Below the pieces are notes generated by a model, which saw nothing but the letters and a program-made list of their open reading frames with translations, made no database searches and was not told where the DNA came from. 64,000 nt of DNA from Pogonophryne albipinna (lineage: Eukaryota; Chordata; Actinopteri; Perciformes; Artedidraconidae), in assembly GCA_028583405.1 (NCBI GenBank), contig JAPTMU010000155.1:248663-312662 (forward strand), read 5' to 3'. Positions 12,274 through 25,900 of this stretch are shown in pieces (positions within the stretch are counted from its first letter, which is position 1; each line of letters opens with the position of its first letter). The position numbers and the translations under genes are program-made.

Positions 12274-15200
12274 GGAGTTGGCCTTTTGTGTGGGGGTTAG
12301 AGATAAGCCTGGTATGTTAATCTGTATGTTGATTAAGACACTTTCTGTGAGGTGAGAAGCGAGGGGATGGAGTTCGGAGAAATACGTTCAAAACTAAATA
12401 AAACAACCATTATTTTTCACTCACTAAGACACATAAAAACGTTATTGTCCTCTCTAGATTTGATTCAGGGTTTTGCTCTAAATGATTAGTGCTTGCTAAG
12501 GATGTTTTCTTTTCAAGTTCTTGTGAAACTGTTAACTACAAGGAAGTATCTGTTTTTGCAAAGAAGGTATTCATATTAATTTAAAAAAGATCTTATTTAG
12601 GTTTTTGTGTACTACACTCCTTCTAATCCAGGGAGTTTAGGAGGTGTGGATAAACTCCATAGAGCTGTACAGAATGAAATGGGTAAACAAGTCAATGTAG
12701 AGAAAGTCAGAGAATATTTATCTGAGCAGGATGCATATACTTTGCATAAGCCGGCTAGGGTGCATTTTGTAAGAAACAGAATTTTCGTACTCAGGCCGCT
12801 ACAACAATTTCAAGCAGATCTTTGCGATATGCAGTCACTGTCCAAATATAATGATGGTTTTAATTATTTGTTAACAGTCGTAGATGTATTTTCGAAAAAA
12901 GCCTATGCTCAGGCATTAAAGAAGAAGACGGGCATAGAGGTTACCAAGGCTTTTTGATACAATTTTAACACACAGTCAGATGCCCAAAAAGATACAAACA
13001 GACGCAGGGAAAGAATTCTTTAACAAAGTTTTTCAAACCTTATTGAAGAAACGAGGTATTGCACATTATGCAACAGCCAGTGATATGAAGGCATGTGTGG
13101 TAGAGAGATTTAACCGTATGCTGAAAACTAAAATGTGGCGGTATTTACAGCTAAAAACACTCATAGATATATAGACGTCTTACCTGAACTAATTGAAAGT
13201 TACAATAATAGTTATCAGCGAAGTATTAAAATGACACCAATGCAGGTGACCAAGGAAAATGCGGCTCAAGTGTTTCGGAACCTGTATACCCCCTCTAGCC
13301 ATCGTAAAAAAGCTGCTGCCAAAATGAACTTTAAGGAGGGGGAGCTTGTAAGGATATCCAATTTGAGAGGGGTATTTGATAAAAAATATGAGCAGAGTTT
13401 TACAGGGTAGTGGTCAGCTTTTTATACACAAAGTGTATCTTTCAGTAACTTTCTGAGAAAATTAAGCATAAATCAGTCAAATGTTCAAAACAGCCTTCAC
13501 TGAAATAGCCTCAAAATCACAAAATGCCATTAAGAGTCAGAATCCTAACAAAATCTACTAAAACAAAGTTCTTCATTATCTACTTTTTCAGCTTTTATAC
13601 ACAAAGTGTATCTTTCAGTAACTTTTCTCAGAGAATTAAGCATAATTTTGTCAAATGGTCAAAACAGCCTCTGTTTTTCAAGCCTCAAAATCACAAACGG
13701 CCATTAAGAGGCAGAATCCTAACGAAATCTACTGACACAGAGTACTTCATTATCTACTTTTCAGCTTTTTTACACAAAAGTGTATCTTTCAGTAACTTTC
13801 TCAGAGAATTTAAACATAAATCGGTGAAATGTTCAAAATAGCCTTCACTGACATAGCCTCAAAATCACAAATTGTCATTAAGAGTCAGATTCTTAACGAA
13901 ATCTACTCAGAGTACTTCATGGTAGTGGTCAGCTTTTTTACACAAAGTGTATCTTTCAGTAACTTTCTGAGAAAATTAAGCATAAATCAGTCAAATGTTC
14001 AAAACAGCCTTCACTGAAATAGCCTCAAAATCACAAACTGCAACTTTTTAAACAGAGTCAGACATCGATGGACATTATACTGGTGAAAAAGACACTCACT
14101 TTTGCAGAGGACTCAGCCTCCAACTCAACATAACAAGTCACACCCTCCTCACCAGATCATTTAAAACTAAAGACCCCTCAAAGAAAAGCATTGTGTTTTC
14201 TACCTATGTAAAAGGTCTTATGAAAATGTGTTATCTCTGTATCAAGATGATGTGTTTAAAAATGAATCTTGTGAAAAATACCAACTGTGTGAGAGACGTC
14301 ATAAAGACACTCATTTTAACCACAGTGTTTGGTCTCTACAATTGTTTAAAGATTGTTACAAAATGTAAAAAAAAAAAAAAAAAGGTATGGAGACAAAATT
14401 AATTCAGGTGACTCTGTCTTTTATTAGGAAAACAAAAATATAAGACAAATGGTTTAAAGGGGGGGTAGGTAAGTTTCAGAAACCGGCTCGAGTGCACTAA
14501 AATTTGAAAATACACAGCCGAAAAGAATCCGCCCTTCCTTCAGACTTCCTTACAGAGCACCTCCTCCAACACACATGAACGCGCACATGACTTAGGTTGG
14601 CTATATAGTTCAGGGGAATTGTAAACCATACAAACCTGTCCAAGAGAAAAAGAGCGACCACGGCGTCAGATTTCAACTCGGTGTGTATGGGGGTTATTCC
14701 CTATCTTTATTCAAGAGCGTGGTATTTACATTTGAGAGCATACTTTATTGATTTCCTTCACTCAAACCCTGTAATCGCACCAAAGACAAACCAAAGAGTA
14801 ACCGCCCTTACGGGACGCTGTAATAAGTAAAACGAACGCACCCGCAAGGACACCTGGCCTCCTATTGGTTGAGGGATTTTGACAGGATTGTTGCACAAAA
14901 GTTTCGAGCGCACAGAGAATAAATCTGAGAGCAGAAAAAATCCGTAAGCAGCAATATATCTGAGTGCAAGCGTACAGTTTGAGCAGAAGCAGAGCAAATC
15001 TAAGTGCAAGCAGGCACTATTTGAGTGCGAGGACAGGGTTTGAGGGAAATAAATACATAAAGTATGCTCTCAAATTTAAATACCACGCTCTTGAATAAAG
15101 ATAGGGAATAACCCCCATAGGTGTGTTCCATCAGTAGTCGCCATCGTTGAAAAGCAACTCCGATATTGACTCTGGTTTGAATTCTCCTAGTTTCCACTTT

Positions 15201-18200
15201 GTTTTTGTTCCTAATTTGCTCCGTTACATTATTTCTTTTGCCACCAGTAGACGATGTTGAACCTAACTCTGCCATGGTGAAAGTGGCCGCCTGTTGCTGG
15301 CGAGTCATTGAAGTACTGCTGCAATGCACGCCCAATGACGGCACGCCCAATGAGGGCACGAGATACATTTGTGCGTGCACGAGATGGAAGGCTGACAGAC
15401 AGGACGGCAATCCAATCCGTTTAGCGGCCCGGCTAAACGGATTGGTCGTACTTTTTACAGTATAAACAAGGCTGTTTTGACCATTTGACTGATTTATGCT
15501 TAAATTCTCTGAGAAAGTTACTGAAAAAAACACAAAAAACAGAGCATACAATGAGAGCACATGATACATTTTAAATGTTTCGTTTACAATACTATTACTA
15601 TATATGAAAGCAAAAAAAAAAAAAAAAAAAACACATTTTCATTTTGTAATGGTTGTTTAATTGAAAACACAACATTCAACACATTTTCATAAAAAAACAC
15701 ATTACATTTTACCAAGATAGTATCGTAGTGCATACAAGGTAATAGACTTAACGATTTGCACTGCTGCTTCTCTCCGTGTTTCATTTACAGTGATCGCTTT
15801 ATCGTTCAATTCCCATACTCTACCCGCCTTAAGAGACACTATTTTCGGATACAATTTCTCCATTTTCACCCCTTTCCTCTGGTTCTCCCAAAAAGATAAC
15901 GTAGAGACTTTTTCTGACTCTGGAGGAATGTAAGGGGAGTTTTCAGGGGACTCTACCTGCCTTAAGAGACACTATTTTCGAATTTTTTTATCCATTTTCA
16001 CCCTTTTCTCTGGTTCTTCCAAAAGTTAACTTACACTATTTCTGACTCTGCAGGAATGTAACGGGAGTTATCAGGGGACTATATCCGCCTTAAGAGACAC
16101 TATTTTCGGATATATTTTATCCATTTTCACCCTTTTCTCTGGTTCTTCCAAAAGTTAACTTACACTATTTCTGACTCTGGAGGAATGTAACGGGAGTTAT
16201 CAGGGGACTTTATCCGCCTTAAGAGACACTATTTTCGGATACATTTATCCATTTCAGTGAACCAAGGCAGTTTTGAACATTTGACAGATTTATGCTTAAT
16301 TCTCTCAAAAAGTTACCGAAAGATACACTTTTATGTTTTAAAAGCTGACCACTACCATGAGATTTCGTCAAGCATCTGACTCTTAATGGCAATTTGTCAT
16401 TTTGAGGCTATTTCAGTGAAGACCGTTTTGAACATTTGACAGATTTATGCTTAATTCTCTCAAAAAGGTTACCGAAAGATACACTTTTCTTTTTAAAAGC
16501 TGTCCACTACCATGAAAGTGCTGGAGACTGCCCGTCTTGTCACATAGATTATACTATCTGTGTCGTAGTAGAAAAAACTCTGTGCTGTAATTTCTCCAGT
16601 TCACTGTACAGTTTGTGATTTTGACGCTATTTCAGTGAAACAAGGCTGTTTTGAACATTTGACAGATTTATGCTTAAATTCTCTGAGAAAGTTACTGAGA
16701 GATACACTTTTGTGTATAAAAGCTGCCCACTACCATGAAGTACTCTGTTTGAGTAGATTTCGTTAGGATTCTGACTCTTAATGGCAGTTTGTGATTTTGA
16801 GGCTATTTCAGTGAAGGCTGTTTTGAACATTTGACTGATTTATGCTTAATTTTGTCAGAAAGTTACTGAAAGATACACTTTGTGTATAAAAAGCTGACCA
16901 CTACCATGAAGTACTCTGAGTAGATTTCGTTAAGAATCTGACTCTTAATGACAGTTTGTGATTTTGAGGCTATGTCAGTGAAACAAAGCTGTTTTGAACA
17001 TTTGACAGATTTATGTTTAAATTCTCTGAGAAAGTTACTGAAAGATACACTTTTGTGTATAAAAGCTGAAAAGTAGGCGTTGTAGTTTTTTCATCTATCA
17101 TTTCCAACCAAACAGCAATAGGTCAAATTTAAGAATAAGTAATAGTTTGTCAAGATTTTGCAGAACAAGTCAAAAGTATAGTTTGTCAGAAATATGGAAA
17201 AGTCATTGTGTGCAAAATAGTATGCTGAAAATCAAAAGAAAGAAACTCTATTCATTACAAATTAATGAATATTTTACCCAGTTCTAAAGTTTTGCACCCC
17301 TTAAAGAAAACCCCATTCCTACCAAGTACTTCATATTATACCCTTTTGTTAAGTGTTGCGTACATCAAGGTGTATCTTAAAGTATTTTGGTAGCAGAAAA
17401 TAACTAAAATATGTAAGGTTATCAGAAAAAGAAAAAACCTTGTTTAACTGAATAAGTGTTTTTACAGCAATAAAAAACCCTGCCATTAAAAGAAAACCAA
17501 ATTCCTTACAAAAGCACTTCATAATCTACCAGTTGTTAAGTGTTGCATACGCCAAAGTGTGTCTAAAAGTATCTTAGTAACACAAGAAAAAGAGAAAAAA
17601 GCGTTGATGTTAACAAAAACTGGATTGTTCCACTGAAATAATATATAAATAATTTCAAAAAGTGCGTTTAAAAGAAATGTATTCAGATAAAGTATTTTGT
17701 TAGAATATTAAGTCCAAGATGGTTACATTTTTTACCCCTTAAACCATTTGTCTTATATTTTTGTTTTCCTAATAAAAGACAGAGTCACCTGAATTAATTT
17801 TGTCTCCATACCTTTTTTTTTTTTTTTTTACATTTTGTAACAATCTTTAAACAATTGTAGAGACCAAACACTGTGGTTAAAATGAGTGTCTTTATGACGT
17901 CTCTCACACAGTTGGTATTTTTCACAAGATTCATTTTTAAACACATCATCTTGATACAGAGATAACACATTTTCATAAGACCTTTTACATAGGTAGAAAA
18001 CACAATGCTTTTCTTTGAGGGGTCTTTAGTTTTAAATGATCTGGTGAGGAGGGTGTGACTTGTTATGTTGAGTTGGAGGCTGAGTCCTCTGCAAAAGTGA
18101 GTGTCTTTTTCACCAGTATAATGTCCATCGATGTCTGACTCTGTTTAAAAAGTTGCAGTTTGTGATTTTGAGGCTATTTCAGTGAAGGCTGTTTTGAACA

Positions 18201-19922
18201 TTTGACTGATTTATGCTTAATTTTCTCAGAAAGTTACTGAAAGATACACTTTGTGTAAAAAAGCTGACCACTACCATGAAGTACTCTGAGTAGATTTCGT
18301 TAAGAATCTGACTCTTAATGACAATTTGTGATTTTGAGGCTATGTCAGTGAAGGCTATTTTGAACATTTCACCGATTTATGTTTAAATTCTCTGAGAAAG
18401 TTACTGAAAGATACACTTTTGTGTAAAAAAGCTGAAAAGTAGATAATGAAGTACTCTGTGTCAGTAGATTTCGTTAGGATTCTGCCTCTTAATGGCCGTT
18501 TGTGATTTTGAGGCTTGAAAAACAGAGGCTGTTTTGACCATTTGACAAAATTATGCTTAATTCTCTGAGAAAAGTTACTGAAAGATACACTTTGTGTATA
18601 AAAGCTGAAAAAGTAGATAATGAAGAACTTTGTTTTAGTAGATTTTGTTAGGATTCTGACTCTTAATGGCATTTTGTGATTTTGAGGCTATTTCAGTGAA
18701 GGCTGTTTTGAACATTTGACTGATTTATGCTTAATTTTCTCAGAAAGTTACTGAAAGATACACTTTGTGTATAAAAAGCTGACCACTACCCTGTAAAACT
18801 CTGCTCATATTTTTTATCAAATACCCCTCTCAAATTGGATATCCTTACAAGCTCCCCCTCCTTAAAGTTCATTTTGGCAGCAGCTTTTTTACGATGGCTA
18901 GAGGGGGTATACAGGTTCCGAAACACTTGAGCCGCATTTTCCTTGGTCACCTGCATTGGTGTCATTTTAATACTTCGCTGATAACTATTATTGTAACTTT
19001 CAATTAGTTCAGGTAAGACGTCTATATATCTATGAGTGTTTTTAGCTGTAAATACCGCCACATTTTAGTTTTCAGCATACGGTTAAATCTCTCTACCACA
19101 CATGCCTTCATATCACTGGCTGTTGCATAATGTGCAATACCTCGTTTCTTCAATAAGGTTTGAAAAACTTTGTTAAAGAATTCTTTCCCTGCGTCTGTTT
19201 GTATCTTTTTGGGCATCTGACTATGTGTTAAAATTGTATCAAAAAGCCTTGGTAACCTCTATGCCCGTCTTCTTCTTTAATGCCTGAGCATAGGCTTTTT
19301 TCGAAAATACATCTACGACTGTTAACAAATAATTAAAACCATCATTATATTTGGACAGTGACTGCATATCGCAAAGATCTGCTTGAAATTGTTGTAGCGG
19401 CCTGAGTACGAAAATTCTGTTTCTTACAAAATGCACCCTAGCCGGCTTATGCAAAGTATATGCATCCTGCTCAGATAAATATTCTCTGACTTTCTCTACA
19501 TTGACTTGTTTACCCATTTCATTCTGTACAGCTCTATGGAGTTTATCCACACCTCCTAAACTCCCTGGATTAGAAGGAGTGTAGTACACAAAAACCTAAA
19601 TAAGATCTTTTTTAAATTAATATGAATACCTTCTTTGCAAAAACAGATACTTCCTTGTAGTTAACAGTTTCACAAGAACTTGAAAAGAAAACATCCTTAG
19701 CAAGCACTAATCATTTAGAGCAAAACCCTGAATCAAATCTAGAGAGGACAATAACGTTTTTATGTGTCTTAGTGAGTGAAAAATAATGGTTGTTTTATTT
19801 AGTTTTGAACGTATTTCTCCGAACTCCATCCCCTCGCTTCTCACCTCACAGAAAGTGTCTTAATCAACATACAGATTAACATACCAGGCTTATCTCTAAC
19901 CCCCACACAAAAGGCCAACTCC

Positions 19923-19991
<69 letters not shown>

Positions 19992-22900
19992 ATTGTTCTT
20001 AAGGTAGGGGATAGGTCATTTTGGAGAAACCAGCTCCAGTGAGCGAGAATTTGAAAGTACACAACCGAAAATCTGCCACTTCCTCACATAGCCCCTCCTC
20101 CAGCACACATGAACGCGCTCCACATGACCAAAAAGAGGGCACGAGATAAGTTTATGCAAAGATCTCTGGCTGTAGGCTCTGACTCCCACCCCGCTGAGGC
20201 ATTCGTTTCTTGAATGGCGCTACATCGGTAAGTTGTCACAGGCGTCTCTTGGCCATTTTTCTTTTTTGCAAGGTGACTTGCATTGTGGAGATTACTGTCT
20301 TTTTTAATTTGAGAATATTCCTATTTTCATCTAATTCCACCCCCTTACTTTTAAATGATCTGGTGAGGAGGGCGGGACTTGTTATGTTGAGTGGGAGGCA
20401 CTGTAAAGGTGAGTCTTTTTCACCATTCAAACCTTCTTTTTTGTTGCTTACAGGAAATTCTTATAGTGGTGTATAGTAATTATAAAAAAAGACAAAGATC
20501 ATGTTTTTTTAAATTGTTTTATTTGTTTCCCCCTTTACGTATTCTGAAAAGTACACAACCGAAGGGAAAGGAAGGGGTGGAGAAAGGGGGGAGAGGCCTA
20601 GGCGGGGAGGGGGTTAGACAGTCTCACACTTAACTTCAAAGACACACATAGATTAACATCAAAAGGCTTATAACACACCACCTCAAAGGGATAACATCAC
20701 AGGCTAATTAGATTATACAACCCTGAGGGGGCCAGACAGCGTAACTTCAAAGAGACTGCATTAATCAACACATCAAAGAAATAGACAACAAAGGCACTAC
20801 CCTGGGGGGCATTCCACACCTACCTATTATCTCACATCAAAGAATTAGACTACAAAGGCACTACCCTGGGGGGCATTCCACACCTACCTATTATCTCACA
20901 TCAAAGAATTAGACTACAAAGGCACTACCCTGGGGGGCATTCCACACCTACCTATCAGACAATATAACTTCAAAGAGACTAACTTAATCAACACATCAAA
21001 GAAATAGACAACAAAGGCATTACCCTGAGGGGGATTCCACACATACCTTAATCAACACATCAAAGGATCTCGAACAATGGGAGGCGGGACTTAGCTCATT
21101 AACATGATTGTACCCAATCACATCAAAGGGTTTCGAACAATGGAGGCGGGACTTAGCTCATTTGCATAATTGGGGGCGTGTCACCTGTCACTTTTTATGC
21201 ATACTAATGTGATTGAAACAGCATCAGTAATACTACTAGCATACAAGTAGACAGGGCTCGTGAAAAACCAAGATGGGAGACAGTTTTGCAGATGAAAGTA
21301 GTCAGAATTTGGATTTTTTTTCGAAGTTAACCACTCCCTTTAAGAATATCTGATACCTTCTGAAAAACAGAGTTTTCAAAGAGGAGCTCATGTTGTAGGA
21401 GAACTTTAAGAAAAAAACGGTCAAAGATTTGCAATCCTGTACCACTACTCCCAGTGCAGACGCTTCCCAGTGCAGACGCTTTTCTGCTTGCTCTTGCCTC
21501 TGCTTACTTGTTATGCTGATTTTCCTATTCTTATTCTCTGAAAACTTCGAGCAGCGGCTCCTGGACATTAACTTATCACTGGGACAGTTCATCTTCGTAA
21601 ATAGACGGAGGGTTTCAGCCATATTTCAACATTTTTACGACGACCTCAGTCTTACAGTAGCGTGGCCTAGCAACAGCTAAAGCCTGGTAGGCTACTGCAT
21701 GCTATTTAGCTTAAGCTAGTTGGTAGCAAAATGCCTCCGTTCTCTACAGATGACTTCCAAAAACGTATACAGAAGATGGCTGTGTTGGAAATGAAAATGC
21801 AACGGTTGGAAGTTAACGTGGAAGTGAATGGACTATGTCGTGGGAATGACACGACTTTACCAGTGTTGCAAAATAATGGAAAAGGGTATGCTAACCCACA
21901 GCTAGTTAGCAGCTACAAGGATTCCAAGGAACAGGATGGCTGTGTACTGGGTAATAAATCTACAAGTGGTAGTCCTCCCTGGAACTCTCTGGGTGCAAAG
22001 CCTAAGAGTAAATCATTTCCATGGGATTTGGGAGGACGGATAACAGGCAGAGCCCAGCGCTCTGAAATCTGTGATGCGACCGGCTGGCCTGCATTGTTAT
22101 CACCCAGGAAGAGCGCCTCTTCAACCCCTATTCATACTAGGAGACAGCCGTGGACAGCTGCTAAAGGGAGAATTACAAACAATCCTCCTAAACCACCAAG
22201 TGTGCCAATCCAGAAAAGATACGCTCCGCTGACCGAGAGCCAGAGATCTCTTTCTGATGACCTGGATAACCTGTCCTCTTCACACAGCAGGGTAAGGACC
22301 AATAGCTACTCCAAAAGTAAAAGGCTAGAGGGAAAGCTAACGACTGGGCCTGAAACTCTGATTGTGGGTGACTCTGCTGTAAGAGATGTAAAAGGTCTGT
22401 GTAGTAAGAACAACACCAAAGTACTCTGTTTTCCCAAGGATGTGGTATCTGACTTGGCTGAAAAGATCCTGCATATTGGGGCTGAACATCCAACTGTGAA
22501 GAATGTGGTACTGCACATTGGAACAAATGATGTTATGAAACAAGAGTCAGAAGTGCTGAAAGAAGACTTTAAATGCTTGTTGGAAACTGTCAGCTCTCTA
22601 AATGCAGAGGTGTTCATCAGTGGCCCTCTACCGCCAGTCAGAAGAGGAGTGGAGAGATTCAGCAGATTGTTTGCACTGAACACCTGGCTTTCAACTGTCT
22701 GTACTGACCATTCTGTCCATTTTAACTTTTTCTGGGATCGCAGACATCTTTTCAAGGCAAATGGAGTTTGCCTGAACAAGTCAGGAGTGAAATTGTTTAT
22801 CTCTAACATATTCAACTGCCTGCGTCATCAATCTGTTCCCTCTGCCAAGGACAAGCGGCAAGAGGAATCAAAACAGGAGAAAGACACAACACATCGCGCT

Positions 22901-25900
22901 GAAAACCCTGAAGAAGTATCACTGCACCCGCCTGAGGAATGTTCTGATTATGGGAGACCTATGACACAAATGGAGGAGTCTCCACTGCCCGTCACCCTCC
23001 CTGTCAACGCCCTTGAGGATACTCTTCATTCATCCCCCAGCTCTCTCTACTCTCCGCTCACCCTTTCACCCTCGCCCACCCCCCTGGAGTTCGATGACCA
23101 CATGAAGGCGAGACGCAGGGTTGGCAGCATGTCCTTTACCCCCACCCCTCAACGACGCCCACCAAAATCACCGAAGCAGAGATGCGCACCATCTCCCCCG
23201 GCTTACAGTGTAGCCCTCACCCTGCCATCCCATGATGAGAGGAGCAGGGTGGTGGGTCCTCCCTCCCCTTCAAAGCCTGATAGGGATGTGTGTGTACAAA
23301 ACGCTGCAAACTGATATCTGCTGGGTCCAGGCTCAAGGGCGTATGGCACTCTCAACTCTTTCCAGGACATGCCGGGGCCCTGCCTGCCTGTAGCTTTGCC
23401 GATATCTGTGTTGATAGGTAATAGATTAAGAGCAGTGAATCATCTTAGATACAGGAAGCGCTCAAACGTTTGTGTGAGTTTATCTAATTTAGCAGTGATT
23501 CCATGTCAGCCACAGCTTGTTACAAAAAACCTGACTGATAGTGTGTTTAACGAACTTAAACTAGCTTTATTAAATGTCAGGTCTTTGGCAGGAAAAACAT
23601 TTTTAATCAATGATTTTATCACTGAGCACAAGCTCGATTTTATGTTTTTAACAGAAACTTGGATTGAACAAAATAACAGTGCAGCTGTTCTTATCGAATC
23701 AACCCCTCCCAACTTTAGTTTTATGAGTCAGGAAAGAATGCATAAGAAAGGGGGTGGAGTTGCTATTCTGTTCAATGATTCCCTTCATTGCAGGAAGACA
23801 TCTTATGGGAACTTTGCTTCTTTTGAATATGTGGCCCTTCAGCTGAAATGCTCCTCTCGAGCTCTGTTCCTAAATATCTATAGACCACCCAAATACTGTG
23901 CAAGCTTTTTTGATGATTTTACCGAACTGCTGTCTATAGTGTGTATTGACTTTGACCGTCTAGTCATTTTTGGTGATTTTAACATCCATGTTGACAACCC
24001 CCAGGACAGAGGGGCAAAAGAACTGTTTTGTGTTCTTGATAGCTATGGACTGACTCAGCATGTGACGGAGCCCACGCACAATAAGGGGCACACTCTGGAC
24101 TTAATTATCTCAAAGGGTCTGAATATCTCTAAGGTTGTGGTGACTGATGTTGCACTCTCTGACCATTCCTGTGTTTTCTTTGAGAGCTCTATTTCTGTTC
24201 ACAAAAATGTTCAGAAAGAGCTAACCACAAAGTGATATTTAACTGAAAATACTAGGGAAATGTTTACTCAGAATTTTTCTTCCACACTTGCCCCTGCTAA
24301 CATCTCAGTAAATGAGCTAGTAGATCGTTTTAATTCAAAAATTAAAAATGTTATAGATGCCATTGCTCCAACTAAGGTAAAGGAAGTGTCTGGCAAGAAA
24401 ATATCTCCATGGAGAAAGGCCATGACCGTGAAAACAGAAAAAAGAGAATGTCGAAAAGCTGAACGCAGGTGGCGAAAAACAAATCTCCAGGTTCACTTTG
24501 AAATCTATAAAGAGAGACTTGGCCTTTATAATTTGGAATTGAAAAACGCACGACAATCGTTCTTCTCTGACATCATTACCAAAAACAAAAACAACGCACG
24601 TGCCTTGTTTGCTACCGTCGACAGACTAACTAAGTCAGTGTCAGTAGCCTCTGAATTTCTATCCACCAGGGCGTGCAATGATTTTGCCTCCTTCTTCACT
24701 GACAAAATTCAGAAAATCAGACAAGCAGTCAGTGCCTCTGCATCAGGAACAGCAAATGTGTTGTCTCTGTGTCCACTTAACATCAATTCAAACACCATGA
24801 CACAATTCCATCAGATTAATGATAAAAACCTAGAGGACATTATTCAACTTCTGAAATCCTCCTCCTGCTGCCTTGATATTATTCCAACAGGATTTTTCAA
24901 AGATGTTTTGCCTTGCATGGCCTCAGATCTACTTCATATAGTAAACAAATCTCTTCACTCAGGTATTTTTCCACAGGCCCTGAAAACTGCAGTCATTAAA
25001 ACGCTCTTAAAAAAGAATAATCTAGATGCTTCAGTAATGAACAATTACAGGCCCATATCAAACCTCCCATTTCTAGGTAAAATCATTGAAAAAGTTGTTT
25101 TTCAACAGTTGAGTAACTTCTTGCATTTAAATAACTGTTTGGATGTGTTCCAGGCAGGCTTTCGTCCAAACCACAGCACTGAGACTGCTCTTGTAAAGGT
25201 CTTTAATGACATCCACTTAAACACAGACAGTGGCAGAACTTCAGTGTTAGTATTATTAGATCTCAGTGCTGCGTTTGACACTGTTGACCACAGCATATTA
25301 CTAGACCGACTGGAAAACTGGGTGGGACTTTCGGAAACAGTTCTAAATTGGTTTGAATCCTACTTAAAGGACAGAAACAACTTTGTTTCTATAGGTAAAT
25401 ACACATCTGAGTTGACAAATATGACATGTGGGGTACCTCAAGGCTCCATCTTGGGGCCTCTTCTCTTTAACGTCTACATGCTACCACTGGCTCAGATAAT
25501 GAAGAACAACAAAATAAGTTACCATAGCTATGCGGATGACACACAAATTTACGTAACAATTTCACTAGGAGACTATGCTCCAATTCAAACACTGAGTAAG
25601 TGCATTGAACAAATCAATGACTGGATGTGTCAGAACTTTCTCCAATTAAACAAAGATAAAACTGAGGTAATGGTTTTTGGAGCCAAGGCAGAACGTATAA
25701 AAGTTAGCGCTGAGCTTCAGTCTGCAATGTTCAAAACAACAGATAAAGCCAGAAATCTAGGTGTAGTCATGGACTCTGACCTGAGTTTCAACAGTCACAT
25801 TAAAACAGTTACTAAATCAGCCTACTATCACCTAAAGAATATATCTAGGATTAAAAGACTAATGTCACAGCAGGATTTGGAAAAACTTGTCCATGCTTTT

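Larger units (their letters stand above)
14459..17738. other. Core of the Maverick derivative
   Basis: The core has no convincing gene. It holds a TTAA-MITE left half (about 14458-14590) and right half (about 15330-15460) separated by an insertion with its own inverted repeats (about 14684-14760 against 15048-15118). It also holds a four-copy tandem repeat (15830-16255), the core satellite array (16250-17080), and about 650 bp of AT-rich sequence (17080-17738) with no recognisable content. Confidence 0.6.
11041..21243. mobile_element. Maverick/Polinton-derived foldback element, 10.2 kb, with 6-bp target duplication
   Basis: The termini are AGTAGTATTACTGATG (from 11047) and its complement (to 21237). 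They start with AG and end with CT and are flanked by a perfect 6-bp direct repeat AGCATA (11041-11046 and 21238-21243). AG termini and a 6-bp duplication are the established Maverick/Polinton signature. The body is a giant inverted repeat: left arm 11047 to about 14458, right arm about 17739 to 21237, core about 14459-17738. Each arm holds a Maverick-type integrase pseudogene. No polymerase B, packaging ATPase, protease or capsid gene is visible, so it is non-autonomous. It sits in intron 3 of the CD99-family gene. Confidence 0.9.

Noticed and set aside
13524..14017. Open frames repeated in the left and right arms of the Maverick derivative (105 and 62 residues)
   Set aside because: They lie entirely in the satellite-like array, and the residue pattern repeats with the unit. 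Their identity in both arms only reflects the inverted duplication.
13404..16255. CRISPR-like arrays
   Set aside because: The repeats are long tandem units without distinct short spacers, and the sequence is vertebrate.
11047..21237. Simple assembly artefact explaining the giant palindrome
   Set aside because: The arms differ in repeat number and in several bases, the core is unique, and a perfect 6-bp duplication flanks the whole. Long-read confirmation is still desirable.
22188..22815. Minus-strand ORFs opposite LINE ORF1 (112 and 169 residues)
   Set aside because: They are shadows of the plus-strand ORF1, which has a recognisable esterase-like domain.
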